In this document: one piece after another, positions 16,127 through 24,801 of the stretch
How the letters are laid out: each line of letters opens with the position of its first letter
Position numbering within the stretch: the first letter of the stretch is position 1
Source: Gemmataceae bacterium
GTDB lineage: Bacteria > Planctomycetota > Planctomycetia > Gemmatales > Gemmataceae
Assembly: GCA_022842245.1 (NCBI GenBank)
Contig: JALHPZ010000002.1
Coordinates: 62,001-126,000, forward strand
DNA: 64,000 nt
Reading direction: 5' to 3'
The notes under the pieces: generated by a model
Database searches by the model: none
What the model was told of the DNA's origin: nothing
Seen by the model: only the letters and a program-made list of their open reading frames with translations
Position numbers and translations under genes: made by a program

Positions 16127-17092
16127 TTATTTCCGTCTCATTTTATAAATTTCACTGGCGCGCAGCAGCACCGCATTTTCCTCTGCGGTCAGGCTAGCCT
16201 TGCCGGACTTGGCGACCTTGCCCAGCACGCGGTCCAACTCGGCTTCCAATTGTTCGTCCACCTGCAGCGAAGGGGCTTCGACAGTGGAGTCCCCTTTGCG
16301 AGCCAGGGGCTGGGGCGTCTTGGGTTCCGGCGTCTCGATTTCGGCGTCGCGATACAGCGGACGGCTTTTGATCGGCGTCCGCACCGGGCGGCGCTTCAGG
16401 CCGGGCAGATCGGGTACCCAGTTCGAGACGCGCCAGCCGAACTGGTGGTAGGCCATCGCGAACAGAGCGCCCGCGAGGACGGGCACGGCGGAGAAGTGTC
16501 GGCCCTGTGTGGCGAGGAACAGGCCGATGTTGGCGAGGACGATGATGCACGCGAGCAACCCGGCCCGCACCGAGCCGAGGATCAAGGGGACACGTTCGTT
16601 GGGGGCGTGGAGCGCGTAAAGGACCATGACGGCCGCGACGGGGCCACCGCAGCCGTAGCCCGGCTCCGGTGGCAAGAATTGCATCGGCCGGACGATGCTC
16701 ACCGCCAGCAGGCCGAGTTGCGCGACCAGTCCGGTCGCGACGTAGTACCAGAACATCTCCTTCGGGCCATAGGTCCCTTCGATCCCGCGGCCGCAATAAC
16801 CGAGGACGATCAGGCTGGCGACGAGGAGCCAGATGTTCTCGAACGCATGGTGCAGAAAGAGGGGCGTGACAATGCGCCAGACCTCGCCGGCGAGGATCTT
16901 GTCGGCGGAGAAGCCGCCCCAGTAAAGCAGAGGGTCGCTCCAGACACTGTATTGCCGGAAGTTGAACGTCGCGAGTTGCGCGAAGTAGACGAACACGCTG
17001 ACGGCGATGAGGCCGATCGTGACGGGGCCGAGTTGCCACGCCTCGCGCCGGGCATGGTCCTCGCGATAGTATTCGCGGTCGTAGAGGCCCAT
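16127..17092 (-). CDS. rhomboid-family membrane protein without the catalytic serine
   Basis: A 321-residue multi-spanning protein. Rhomboid landmarks are visible: a first TM segment (GPVTIGLIAVSVFVYFAQLA), WRIVTPLFLHHAFENIWLLV with the HxxxN-type motif, GRGIEGTYGPKEM, and a last TM segment with YHQFGW (His216). The active-site loop, normally GxSG, reads G147-C148-G149-G150, so the nucleophile Ser is replaced by Gly and a Cys sits one position before it. It is therefore probably an inactive rhomboid, unless Cys148 substitutes. A soluble C-terminal extension of about 100 charged residues ends in KASLTAEENAVLLRASEIYK. The gene is 41 bp after the AsmA-like gene and 13 bp before the zinc ribbon gene, in one minus-strand run. 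Confidence 0.82.
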   Translation of the reverse strand: MGLYDREYYREDHARREAWQLGPVTIGLIAVSVFVYFAQLATFNFRQYSVWSDPLLYWGGFSADKILAGEVWRIVTPLFLHHAFENIWLLVASLIVLGYCGRGIEGTYGPKEMFWYYVATGLVAQLGLLAVSIVRPMQFLPPEPGYGCGGPVAAVMVLYALHAPNERVPLILGSVRAGLLACIIVLANIGLFLATQGRHFSAVPVLAGALFAMAYHQFGWRVSNWVPDLPGLKRRPVRTPIKSRPLYRDAEIETPEPKTPQPLARKGDSTVEAPSLQVDEQLEAELDRVLGKVAKSGKASLTAEENAVLLRASEIYKMRRK

Positions 17093-17133
17093 CGAGCATC
17101 CGTCGAACCGGGGCGTGGGGAACGATTATCCTA

Positions 17134-20100
17134 TTACTTCTTCGGCGGTGGGCCGATCTTGTCCAGCAGCCCGCCGAGCGCGTTCTTGCCGAGGTCGCGC
17201 ACGATCTCGTCCGTCACCTTGCGCACGGCCGCGCGGAACGCGCCGGGATCCAGCTTCGGCTTGTGGATCGTACCCCGCACCGGCAACTGGATCCGCTTCT
17301 TCGCCAGCGCCTCGCGGATCTTCGGGTTGTTCTTCAAAAGCGGCCCGAGGTCCGTGTCGGGCAGCGGCAGGTCCGCCAGCATCTCCAGATCGCCGTTCAC
17401 CGAAACGCGGCCGGACGTGACCATCGTGAAGCTCTTCGTCGCCAGCGTCAGGTTGTCGTGGTATACCCAGCCGTTCTCCAGCTTCACGTTCACGACCTGC
17501 GGCTTGTTGTCCTTGTTCAGGGAGAAGGTCGACGACTTCGCGCCGGCGAGTTGCGCGATCTCCGCGATGACGGGGCCGGGACCGATCTGCACCTCGTGCA
17601 GCGTGAGGCGGCCGGCAATTGTTCCCTTTTCCGGATCGGCGAGCGGGATGCGGCTGGAATCAAGTTCGAAGGAGATGGTGCCGGAGGTCTCGGTGGAGCG
17701 TGCGAACGCCGGCAGCACGTAGCCGATGGCGTCGGCGCAGGCGGTCGGTGTGAGCTTCGCCTGGTCGACGATCTTCCCCTTCGCGAACGACAACTCGCCG
17801 CCGGCGGGGAGGAAACGCACGGTCGGTTCGAGACGGACCCTGCCCGTCTGGCCGAAGGAGGCCTCAAGCGGATCGATGGCGAGGGTGCCGCGGTCGAGCT
17901 TGGCGACGAGTTGTGACTGGCCGACGTCGAACCCGTACGCCTTGAGCGATTGCCATGCGAGGGAGGCGTTGCCATTGAGGCTTCCGAATCCGGAGGCGCC
18001 GGCGGCCGCGCCGGGCTGGAGCCGACCGGCAAGTTTGAAATCCCGCGTGCCCTGGCCCTTCGCCTCGAACGACTTGCCGAGGAACTTCTTGAGCTGCGGT
18101 TCGAGCGTCGCGAGATCGTAGCGGAGCTGCCCGGCGAGGTCGAGGTCGGTCGTGGAGGTGATCGCGTCGATGCGTCCGGTGGCGTCCACCTTCAAGCCGT
18201 CGGGCCGTTCGACGGTCGCACGATCGAATTGCAACCGGTCCCGTGCGATGTCGTACGATCCCTTCGCCGCGATCGCGAGCTTCTCTTCGGTCCACGTTGG
18301 CAATGTGGGTGGACCGAGCACGAACTTCTGAATCGGCAGGCTTCCCTCGAATTCGTAGGCGGTCCCGACGGTCTTTAAGCGTACGGTGCCCGAGACGACG
18401 TTGCCGTCGAGCCGGTCGCTGAGCTGAGGGTCGGTTTGCAGTTGTAACAGTTGCTGGATCCGGGCGAGGTTGGCGTTCGCGACGCCTTCAAGTTCGACGC
18501 CGTAGCCACCGTCGGGCAGAGGTACGAGTTTGAAGGGTTTGACCGACGCGGCGATCGTCGACGATCGCAGCTGCAGCGTGGGGAACTCGACGAGGCCGGT
18601 GGCGCGATCGATGCGGCCGGTGGTCGGGTCCAGCAGCAATTGCGGTTCATCCAGCTTGAGACCGTAGCCGTGGAAGCGGGCGTTCTTGAGGTCGGCCGTG
18701 ATCGAATCGAGGTTGACGACGGCGGGCGTGAGCGTCACGGTGCCGCCGAGGGTGCCCTGGCCGCCAATGGCTTTGATCGACTTCGGAATCGCGACGAACG
18801 AGGACGCGCGGGTGGCCCAGCGTTCGAGATCGCCGGCGAGCTTCGCATCCACCTTGCCGCTTTGCGGTGCCCGGAGGTCCGCGATCGGTTCGAGCAGGCG
18901 CACTTCCACTGACTCGGTGCCCGCCGTCACGGTCAGTTGCGCCGAGTCGAGCCGTCGGGAGTCTGGTCGGAAGAAAGCCCCCTCCGCCGAACCATTCACG
19001 ACGAGGCTCGGTTCCTGATACTTTTGGCCGCCGTTCGCCAGCGCGAGATTCGCGACGTTCGCGGCGAGTACGATCTTCGTGAAGCCGTTCCGCGTCTGGC
19101 TGGAAGCGGTGAGCTTGGCGGTGCCGGCGATCTGGCCGGGGAACTCGACGAATTCGCCGAGCCGTTTGGCGAGACCGTCGAGGGACAGGTCGGCGGCGAC
19201 GGTGAACTGTTCGGCGGTGCCGGACGCGGTGACGTTCGCGAAGTCGGCCTTGGCGTCGAGCCGGTCGAACGCGAGTCGACCATCGGGGTCAAGCCGGCCG
19301 GCGAAGGTGACGGCGAGGGGTTGGTCCCAGGCGATCGGCTGGCCGTGGCGCGTACCGCGGAGCGCGGTGGTTGTCAGCGAGCCGGTCCAGGTGGTGCCGC
19401 CGGCGCCGGCGGTGCTGGCAAGTTTGGCGAAGACGTGTCCTTCGGCGAGTGCGGTGCCTTCGCGGAGGTGGAGCAGTTTGGGGAACATCACGGCAAGCCT
19501 TGCGACATCGAGATCGACGGACGCCGTGAGACCGGCGCGGTCGAGGAGCTTTTCCGGCGCCTCGGACGGGTCGAACGTCCCTGCGAGGCTGGCGTTGCCG
19601 ATGTCGCAGGCGAGATCGGCTTTCTCGATCGTCAGCGATCCTGGGCGGGACGCGATCGCGACGGGGAGTTTCAACGATTTCAGTGCCAGCCGTTCCGCAC
19701 CGAAGCGGTCCGCACCGGTCTCCAGATCGGCGATGGCGATCGTGCCGGACGTCGTGACCGATTCGCCCGCCGTCGCGTTCGCTGTCAGGTCCGCGGTCAG
19801 CGTGCCCTTTGCGTGGAAACCCGGCTCGAAGCGCCGCGCGAACGGCGCCGCCATCGCGAGCGGGAACCCGTCGGCACGCACCTTCACCACGAACTCCGAC
19901 CCCACGCTCACGTCGGCTTCCAGCGGCGCGCCGTCGGTGCGCCCAGTCGCCACCACGCAGATCGGCTCCGCCGCGCGCGGCAGCGTCACCGTCGCGTCGA
20001 GTTTCTCGATCGTCCACTTCTGATCGCCGTCGGCGACCGTTACGGTGCCGTTCGCGACCGCGATGGCCAGTACGGGCCGCGGACCGGTCGATGGCGACGG

Positions 20101-20511
20101 GTCGTCGAGGATCTTCCGCAGGACCCGTTCGAGGTTCGTCGAGTCGTTCGAGCAGACAATCTCGACGACCGGGTTTTCGAGTGTGAACGTGCCGAGGTCA
20201 CCGGAGCTTCGGATCAGGGAGAGCAACGAGTGGGAGGATCGCACGACCGGTGCGGCGAGGACGACGCGGCCGTCGGCGTCGGCTAGCGTGACGTCGGAGA
20301 GGACGATGGGCGCGAACCAGCCGAGGGAAACGGAGCCGACGGAGGCGCGGCCGTCGAGCTTGGCGGTGGCGTCGGCGAGGGTGGTGTTCAAAAGGCCGGA
20401 CTTCGCGACGATCGTCGGAGCGAACCAGACGATCGCCAGGAAGAGCACGAGCAGGATGGCGAGGCGGCGCAGCCAGCGGCGACGTTTCTTCGGCGGGGGG
20501 AATTCGGCCAT
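17134..20511 (-). CDS. AsmA/TamB-like large envelope protein
   Basis: A 1125-residue protein. It begins with a basic stretch (PPPKKRRRWLRRL) and a single TM anchor (AILLVLFLAIVWFAPTIVA), followed by long beta-rich repetitive sequence. The C-terminal region (VSVNGDLEMLADLPLPDTDL, LPVRGTIHKPKLDPGAF) has the AsmA_2-like signature of proteins that span the periplasm and are linked to lipid transfer to the outer membrane. The start is ATG 20511 with GAGG eight bases before it, which places the TM anchor near the N-terminus; a longer frame upstream runs through the DUF3817 gene in another frame and is rejected. Neighbours accA (lipid synthesis) and a rhomboid-like protein fit a membrane theme. The specific role is unknown. 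Confidence 0.8.
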   Translation of the reverse strand: MAEFPPPKKRRRWLRRLAILLVLFLAIVWFAPTIVAKSGLLNTTLADATAKLDGRASVGSVSLGWFAPIVLSDVTLADADGRVVLAAPVVRSSHSLLSLIRSSGDLGTFTLENPVVEIVCSNDSTNLERVLRKILDDPSPSTGPRPVLAIAVANGTVTVADGDQKWTIEKLDATVTLPRAAEPICVVATGRTDGAPLEADVSVGSEFVVKVRADGFPLAMAAPFARRFEPGFHAKGTLTADLTANATAGESVTTSGTIAIADLETGADRFGAERLALKSLKLPVAIASRPGSLTIEKADLACDIGNASLAGTFDPSEAPEKLLDRAGLTASVDLDVARLAVMFPKLLHLREGTALAEGHVFAKLASTAGAGGTTWTGSLTTTALRGTRHGQPIAWDQPLAVTFAGRLDPDGRLAFDRLDAKADFANVTASGTAEQFTVAADLSLDGLAKRLGEFVEFPGQIAGTAKLTASSQTRNGFTKIVLAANVANLALANGGQKYQEPSLVVNGSAEGAFFRPDSRRLDSAQLTVTAGTESVEVRLLEPIADLRAPQSGKVDAKLAGDLERWATRASSFVAIPKSIKAIGGQGTLGGTVTLTPAVVNLDSITADLKNARFHGYGLKLDEPQLLLDPTTGRIDRATGLVEFPTLQLRSSTIAASVKPFKLVPLPDGGYGVELEGVANANLARIQQLLQLQTDPQLSDRLDGNVVSGTVRLKTVGTAYEFEGSLPIQKFVLGPPTLPTWTEEKLAIAAKGSYDIARDRLQFDRATVERPDGLKVDATGRIDAITSTTDLDLAGQLRYDLATLEPQLKKFLGKSFEAKGQGTRDFKLAGRLQPGAAAGASGFGSLNGNASLAWQSLKAYGFDVGQSQLVAKLDRGTLAIDPLEASFGQTGRVRLEPTVRFLPAGGELSFAKGKIVDQAKLTPTACADAIGYVLPAFARSTETSGTISFELDSSRIPLADPEKGTIAGRLTLHEVQIGPGPVIAEIAQLAGAKSSTFSLNKDNKPQVVNVKLENGWVYHDNLTLATKSFTMVTSGRVSVNGDLEMLADLPLPDTDLGPLLKNNPKIREALAKKRIQLPVRGTIHKPKLDPGAFRAAVRKVTDEIVRDLGKNALGGLLDKIGPPPKK

Positions 20512-20540
20512 GCGCGATCCTCGCGGCGATTGCGAAGGGG

Positions 20541-20906
20541 TCATCCTACCCCGCGGCCGCGACCCGACGGAAGGCGAATCGACGCTTCGATGCTCGCCGC
20601 GGCAAGCGATTCCTCTTTGAGTTCCCGCCGCAGGCTGGGGTCGAGCAGGAAAGTGCCGATCGGCAGCAGCGAGGCGGCGAAGGCGACGCCGGCCCACCAG
20701 AGGGGCCAGCGGCGCGATTGCGCGGCCCACGCGAGCAGAATGCAGTAGAGGAAGAATAACCCACCGTGCGCGTAGCCGATGACCTGGTTGGGTTCCGGTA
20801 TCTTCGCGAGGTACTTGAGCGGCATCCCGACGCACACAAGGAGCATGAAGGAACAACCTTCAATCAGCGCCACGAGGCGGAACTTCCCGAGCGGGGTCGG
20901 CGGCAC
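20541..20906 (-). CDS. DUF3817 small integral membrane protein
   Basis: A 121-residue protein with about three TM segments. The phrases RLVALIEGCSFMLLVCVGMP, LKYLAKIPEP and IGYAHGGLFFLYCILL match the DUF3817 (YdzA-like) family, function unknown. The start is GTG 20906, with AGGAG eight bases upstream lying inside the end of accA; only four bases separate it from the accA stop, so translation is likely coupled. The final 25 residues (SIEASIRLPSGRGRGVG) look like non-family extension. Confidence 0.8.
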   Translation of the reverse strand: MPPTPLGKFRLVALIEGCSFMLLVCVGMPLKYLAKIPEPNQVIGYAHGGLFFLYCILLAWAAQSRRWPLWWAGVAFAASLLPIGTFLLDPSLRRELKEESLAAASIEASIRLPSGRGRGVG

Positions 20907-20910
20907 GCGG

Positions 20911-21867
20911 TCACTCCTGGACGAATTGGCCGAGTTGGCGGAACTTGTCGTAGCGGGCGGCGAGTAGGAGGTCCTTCGGCAGTTGCGTCAGTTCGCGGAG
21001 ATGGCGCTGGAGATGGTTCTTGAGGGTGGTGGCCATGTCGCGGGGTGAGCGGTGGGCGCCGCCGAGCGGTTCGGGCACCACGTCGTCGACGACGCCGAAA
21101 CCAAGAAGGTCCTTGGCGGTGAGCCGGAGTGCGGCGGCGGCGCGGGCTTTTGTCTCTTCGTTAGCGGTCTTCCAGAGGATGCCCGCGCAGCCTTCGGGGC
21201 TGATGACGGAGTAGTAGGCGTGTTGGAGCATGCCGACGCGATCGCCGATGCCGATGCCGAGTGCGCCGCCGGAGCCGCCCTCGCCGATGACGACACAGAC
21301 GATCGGCGTGGGGAGGCGGGTCATCTCGAGAATGCTGGTGGCGATAAGCTGGGACTGGCCACGCTCTTCGGCCTTGTCGCCGGGGTAGGCACCGGGGGTA
21401 TCAATCAGGCAGACAATCGGCACACCGAACTTGGCGGCGATGCGCATTTTGCCGAGCGCCTTACGGTAACCTTCGGGGTGCGTGCAGCCGTAGAAGCACT
21501 GCTGGCGTTCAGCGAGGGTGCGGCCCTTGTGGTGCCCGACGAGGAGGACCTTGTGCTCGCCGAGGCGGGCGAACCCGGTGCGGATGGCACGGTCGTCGCC
21601 GAACGCGCGGTCGCCGTGAAGTTCGACGAATTCGTCGAAAGCGAGGTCAACGTAGTCGAGGAACTGGGGCCGCTGCTTGTGCCGTGAGACTTCGATCGTC
21701 TGCCAGGGGGTGAGATTGTCGTACGTCTTCTTGAGCAGCTCGCGATGGGCACGCTTCATGCGTCGGATCTCGTCCGCGGCCGTGTCGCCGCCGCTCGCCT
21801 CCAGCTTCTCCAGCAGGAGTTCGAGTTCGTGGATGTCGGCTTCGAAAGGGAGCGGGTCGGGAACCAT
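20911..21867 (-). CDS. accA: acetyl-CoA carboxylase carboxyltransferase subunit alpha
   Basis: A 318-residue protein, the usual AccA length. With AccD it transfers CO2 from carboxybiotin to acetyl-CoA, giving malonyl-CoA for fatty-acid synthesis. Family features: the N-terminal helical region PFEADIHELELLLEKLE, RPQFLDYVDLAFDEFVELHG, FGDDRAIRTGFARL, GKMRIAAKFGVPIVCLIDTP, and GEGGSGGALGIGIGDRVGML for the crotonase-type oxyanion site. SPEGCAGILWK is also a hallmark. accD is not in the window. The gene is 12 bp downstream of a protein kinase and 4 bp upstream of the DUF3817 gene. Confidence 0.96.
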   Translation of the reverse strand: MVPDPLPFEADIHELELLLEKLEASGGDTAADEIRRMKRAHRELLKKTYDNLTPWQTIEVSRHKQRPQFLDYVDLAFDEFVELHGDRAFGDDRAIRTGFARLGEHKVLLVGHHKGRTLAERQQCFYGCTHPEGYRKALGKMRIAAKFGVPIVCLIDTPGAYPGDKAEERGQSQLIATSILEMTRLPTPIVCVVIGEGGSGGALGIGIGDRVGMLQHAYYSVISPEGCAGILWKTANEETKARAAAALRLTAKDLLGFGVVDDVVPEPLGGAHRSPRDMATTLKNHLQRHLRELTQLPKDLLLAARYDKFRQLGQFVQE

Positions 21868-21879
21868 CGGGATGAGTTA

Positions 21880-22764
21880 TTAATAGTTCGGGTCTTCGTC
21901 CGCCTCGTCGGCGATCGACTTGAAAATGCGGATCTTCTTCATGTCCATCAGGATTTTGTGGAAGTTCTCGGGCCGGTTCTCCTTTTTCTTCTCCAGCATC
22001 GCGAGGATGAACTTGGAGAATTCCTCGGTGACATCGTCGTTGTAGGCGACGAGCGGGGCCGGCTTCTCGCCCAGATGCTTGCGAAGCAGCTCGGACTGCG
22101 AGGTGGCGCGGAACGGCGGCCGTCCCGTGGTCAGCTCGTACCAGGTCGCCGCGAAGCTGTAGATATCGGCCCGGCCGTCGAGCATCTCGTCGCGGATCTG
22201 CTCCGGCGACATGAAGCTCGGCGTGCCCTGCGGCTTCCCCTTCCGGTGGAACATTTTCTCGAAGAAGCCCTTCTTGATCTTCTTCGTGATGGCGAAGTCG
22301 ATGATCTTCGTCTGCCCGAGGGCGTTCACCAGCACGTTGTCCGCCTTCACGTCGCAGTGAACGTAGCCGCTGGCGTTCATGTACGCGAGGCCCGTCGCCA
22401 TCTGCTTGAATATCTTCCGCGAGTTGACCTTGATGAACTCCTTGTCCTTCGGATCCCGCGAGATCAGGCGTGTCCGCAGGCTGCCCGACGGGAAGTACTC
22501 CATGATGAAGTGCGGGGTATGCTCGTCCTTGCTCACCTTCAGGATGTTGATGACGTTCTCGTGCCGCATCTTGATGCCGACGTCCGCCTCGTGGAAGAGT
22601 ACGGCGCGCACGTCCTTCTTGTCGGCGTGTTCGGGCAACAGCACCTTCATGGCGAAGTGCCGGTGGCTGGTCGGTTCGACGACTTCGTACACCTGCGAAA
22701 CCGCTCCGGTCTGAAGCAGCGAACGCAGTTTGTACCCGCCGATCGTGGTTTGCATCTCCGCCAT
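21880..22764 (-). CDS. serine/threonine protein kinase, divergent
   Basis: A 294-residue protein that is just a kinase domain. The invariant Lys is K40 (FAMKVLL), the catalytic loop is VHCDVKADNVLV (HCD in place of HRD, with Asp, Lys and Asn kept), the Mg motif is IDFAIT (DFA for DFG), and GTPSFMSPEQI matches the P+1 region. The glycine loop is poor (LLQTGAVSQVYEV). Catalytic residues are mostly retained, so it is probably active but unusual. No TM segment or sensor domain is present. It lies between an FNR-type reductase (15 bp gap) and accA (12 bp gap), which suggests co-expression with redox or lipid metabolism genes; its substrates are unknown. Confidence 0.88.
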   Translation of the reverse strand: MAEMQTTIGGYKLRSLLQTGAVSQVYEVVEPTSHRHFAMKVLLPEHADKKDVRAVLFHEADVGIKMRHENVINILKVSKDEHTPHFIMEYFPSGSLRTRLISRDPKDKEFIKVNSRKIFKQMATGLAYMNASGYVHCDVKADNVLVNALGQTKIIDFAITKKIKKGFFEKMFHRKGKPQGTPSFMSPEQIRDEMLDGRADIYSFAATWYELTTGRPPFRATSQSELLRKHLGEKPAPLVAYNDDVTEEFSKFILAMLEKKKENRPENFHKILMDMKKIRIFKSIADEADEDPNY

Positions 22765-22779
22765 GAAGCGACCCCGGTG

Positions 22780-23715
22780 TTACCAGTACTCTTCGAAGTG
22801 GATGTTGCCCTTGAACTTCGTGGCGGCGTTGTCGGCGTGGAATCCGCGGCGTTCAAGGACTTCGATCACGCCCGTCGGTTCCGGGTATTTCCGCTCACCG
22901 GTTTCCTTGTCCTTCACCGGCACGCCGATCATCTTCGGGTTGCCGCAGAGATAAACGTGCGTCTTGGCGGGGTCGAGCTTTCGGCCGAGCCGGTCTTCGA
23001 GCAGGCCGCCCTCGATCGCGTCCTGGATGTACACTTTGCTGGTCTGGCCCGGCTCGCGCGTCGCGAGCGGGAGGTAATGGTAGTTCGGGAACTGCTTCAT
23101 CAGCGCCTGGTGCGTCGGCAGATAGCCGAGGTCGCGATTGTAGCGCACGCAGCAGGCGTGGAGGATCTGGCCGGTGTGCCCCCGTGAGAGCAGGTCCCAG
23201 ATCATGTAATTGTGGGGCGCTTCTCCGGTGCCGGTGCCGAGGAAGACGACGTCGTCGCCGGGCTTCACGTCGGAGGTGGTGTAATGGCCGACGATCCGCT
23301 CGCCGAGTTGCAGCCGGTCGCCGTCCTTGAGCTTGAAGAGCCGGGGCGTAAGCGCGGGTACGCGGCCCTCGGAGTTCTCGCGAACGAGGACGATGTAGAA
23401 CTCGAGCCAGTCGTCCTTCTTCAGGTCGCGCAGCGGGCCGCCGAGTTGGTTCTCGTAAATCGAACAACTGATGGAGTACGAACGCCGAACGATCTTCGTG
23501 AGATCTTCCGGCTTGAGCGTTTCCTCCTGACAGCCGTCGGCGCGGGGTTCCCAATAGCCGAGGCCGAGGGTGCAGTATTGCCCCGGGTGGTGGTCGTGGC
23601 GTTGGAAGTCCGGCTTGATGCGAAGGACCATCAGGTCGGAATGCAACAAGGTCAGCGAGGCGACCGTCGCGTTGTAGCGAGACTGGCGGATTTGTGCGAT
23701 TTCCTCAGGACTCAT
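22780..23715 (-). CDS. ferredoxin/flavodoxin-NADP reductase-like flavoprotein
   Basis: A 311-residue protein of the plant-type FNR superfamily. It binds FAD through RRSYSISCS (R-x-Y-S motif, about residue 78) and NAD(P) through FLGTGTGEAPHNYMI, and ends with an aromatic C-terminus (FEEYW), as FNRs do. LYCGNP-type VYLCGNPKMIG near residue 250 is the nucleotide-binding C-terminal motif. It should pass electrons between NAD(P)H and a small iron-sulfur or flavin carrier in the cytoplasm. It is the first gene of the tight minus-strand run with the kinase and accA. Its partner is not identifiable here. Confidence 0.9.
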   Translation of the reverse strand: MSPEEIAQIRQSRYNATVASLTLLHSDLMVLRIKPDFQRHDHHPGQYCTLGLGYWEPRADGCQEETLKPEDLTKIVRRSYSISCSIYENQLGGPLRDLKKDDWLEFYIVLVRENSEGRVPALTPRLFKLKDGDRLQLGERIVGHYTTSDVKPGDDVVFLGTGTGEAPHNYMIWDLLSRGHTGQILHACCVRYNRDLGYLPTHQALMKQFPNYHYLPLATREPGQTSKVYIQDAIEGGLLEDRLGRKLDPAKTHVYLCGNPKMIGVPVKDKETGERKYPEPTGVIEVLERRGFHADNAATKFKGNIHFEEYW

Positions 23716-23848
23716 CGACGGCAGGTCCTCGCGGAGCGATTGTGGATCGGTCGGGAAACGAAGGCCGCCCGCCGGTGCGCCGCGGATCGGCGCGCGGGCA
23801 GGGGGGAGAGCCGAACCCGTTCGGTCGTTATACGAATGACGCGACGGC

Positions 23849-24688
23849 TCAGCCGAGTTTCTTGATGGCGTCCTTCAGGTACGCGACGCACTTCTGCACG
23901 TCGGGCGACGGGTTATTTTCGTTCGCCTCGTACTCGATGCTGATGTAACCACCGAATTTCACCTGCTTGAGTGCCTTCAGCACCGCGGGCACATCAAGCT
24001 TGCCGGTCGGATCGCCGTAAGGCACGTCGGTCTTACGCTTGTTGTCGTGGTCCTTCAGGTGCAGGCCGAAGTTCCGCTTACCCATTTCGAGGACCTGCTT
24101 GGCGGAGTCGAGTTCGACGCCGAGTTGCGCGGAGCGGATCAGGTGGCCCGTATCGAGACAGGTGCCGATGAGTTCGTGGTGGTTCTTGACGGCCTTGAGG
24201 ATCGTCGCCGCGTCGGCCCAGCGGTGGAGTTTGCCGCCGCCGGCGGGGCCGTGCGGGTGGATGGCGATCGAGATCTTGTACTCGGCGCAAAGCTTGTCGA
24301 GGCTGTCGAAGCTGTCCGGATCAGGGTCGGCGGAGAGGTGCTTGACGCCGAGAGCGGCGCCGAATTCGAAGAGTTTCTTGTTCTGGTCGTGGTTCTTGGT
24401 GAAGCGTTCGACGCCGAAGGCGATGGGGGTGACGCCATACTCGGCGCAGAGTTTCTTGGCGGCGGCGATCGCGGGGGCGGAACTGTCGGTGGCGACATGG
24501 CCGCGATAGAGTTCGGCGTATTTCAGTCCGAGTTCCTGGGTCTTTTTCAATGCCTGTTCGAAGCCGAACTTGCGGAAGGTGTAGCTTTGAATGCCAACGG
24601 TGAAGCCGCCGAAGTCATCGGCCGCCAAGGAGTTGCGCGAGAGCAGGGCAGCGCCGGACAGCGCCAGGAACGTGCGACGATCAAGCAT
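23849..24688 (-). CDS. Tat-exported sugar phosphate isomerase/epimerase-like TIM barrel
   Basis: A 279-residue xylose-isomerase-like TIM-barrel protein. The N-terminus has a Tat-type twin-arginine start (LDRRTFLALSGAALLS), so it is probably exported folded. Metal-site residues typical of this fold occur at ELYRGH, IHPHGPAGG, CLDTGHLIR and ISIEYEANE (Glu, His, Asp, Glu). Such proteins are abundant in planctomycetes, often with carbohydrate degradation, but the substrate cannot be named. It is separated by 133 bp from the reductase gene and is divergent from the AAA+ gene. Confidence 0.85.
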   Translation of the reverse strand: MLDRRTFLALSGAALLSRNSLAADDFGGFTVGIQSYTFRKFGFEQALKKTQELGLKYAELYRGHVATDSSAPAIAAAKKLCAEYGVTPIAFGVERFTKNHDQNKKLFEFGAALGVKHLSADPDPDSFDSLDKLCAEYKISIAIHPHGPAGGGKLHRWADAATILKAVKNHHELIGTCLDTGHLIRSAQLGVELDSAKQVLEMGKRNFGLHLKDHDNKRKTDVPYGDPTGKLDVPAVLKALKQVKFGGYISIEYEANENNPSPDVQKCVAYLKDAIKKLG

Positions 24689-24801
24689 GGGAGAGGCTCC
24701 GAAAGAATGTCGAATTTTCGGACTCGCGAGTTCGCCCGCGCGTCCCCAGCGTGTTCTATGATTCGGACGGCGGCGCGAACTTCCTTTCCGGGCGGACTGC
24801 G

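Noticed and set aside
20512..20856. N-terminal extension of the AsmA-like protein to 1240 residues
   Set aside because: It would overlap the DUF3817 gene in another frame. The ATG at 20511 has a ribosome site and places the TM anchor at the N-terminus.
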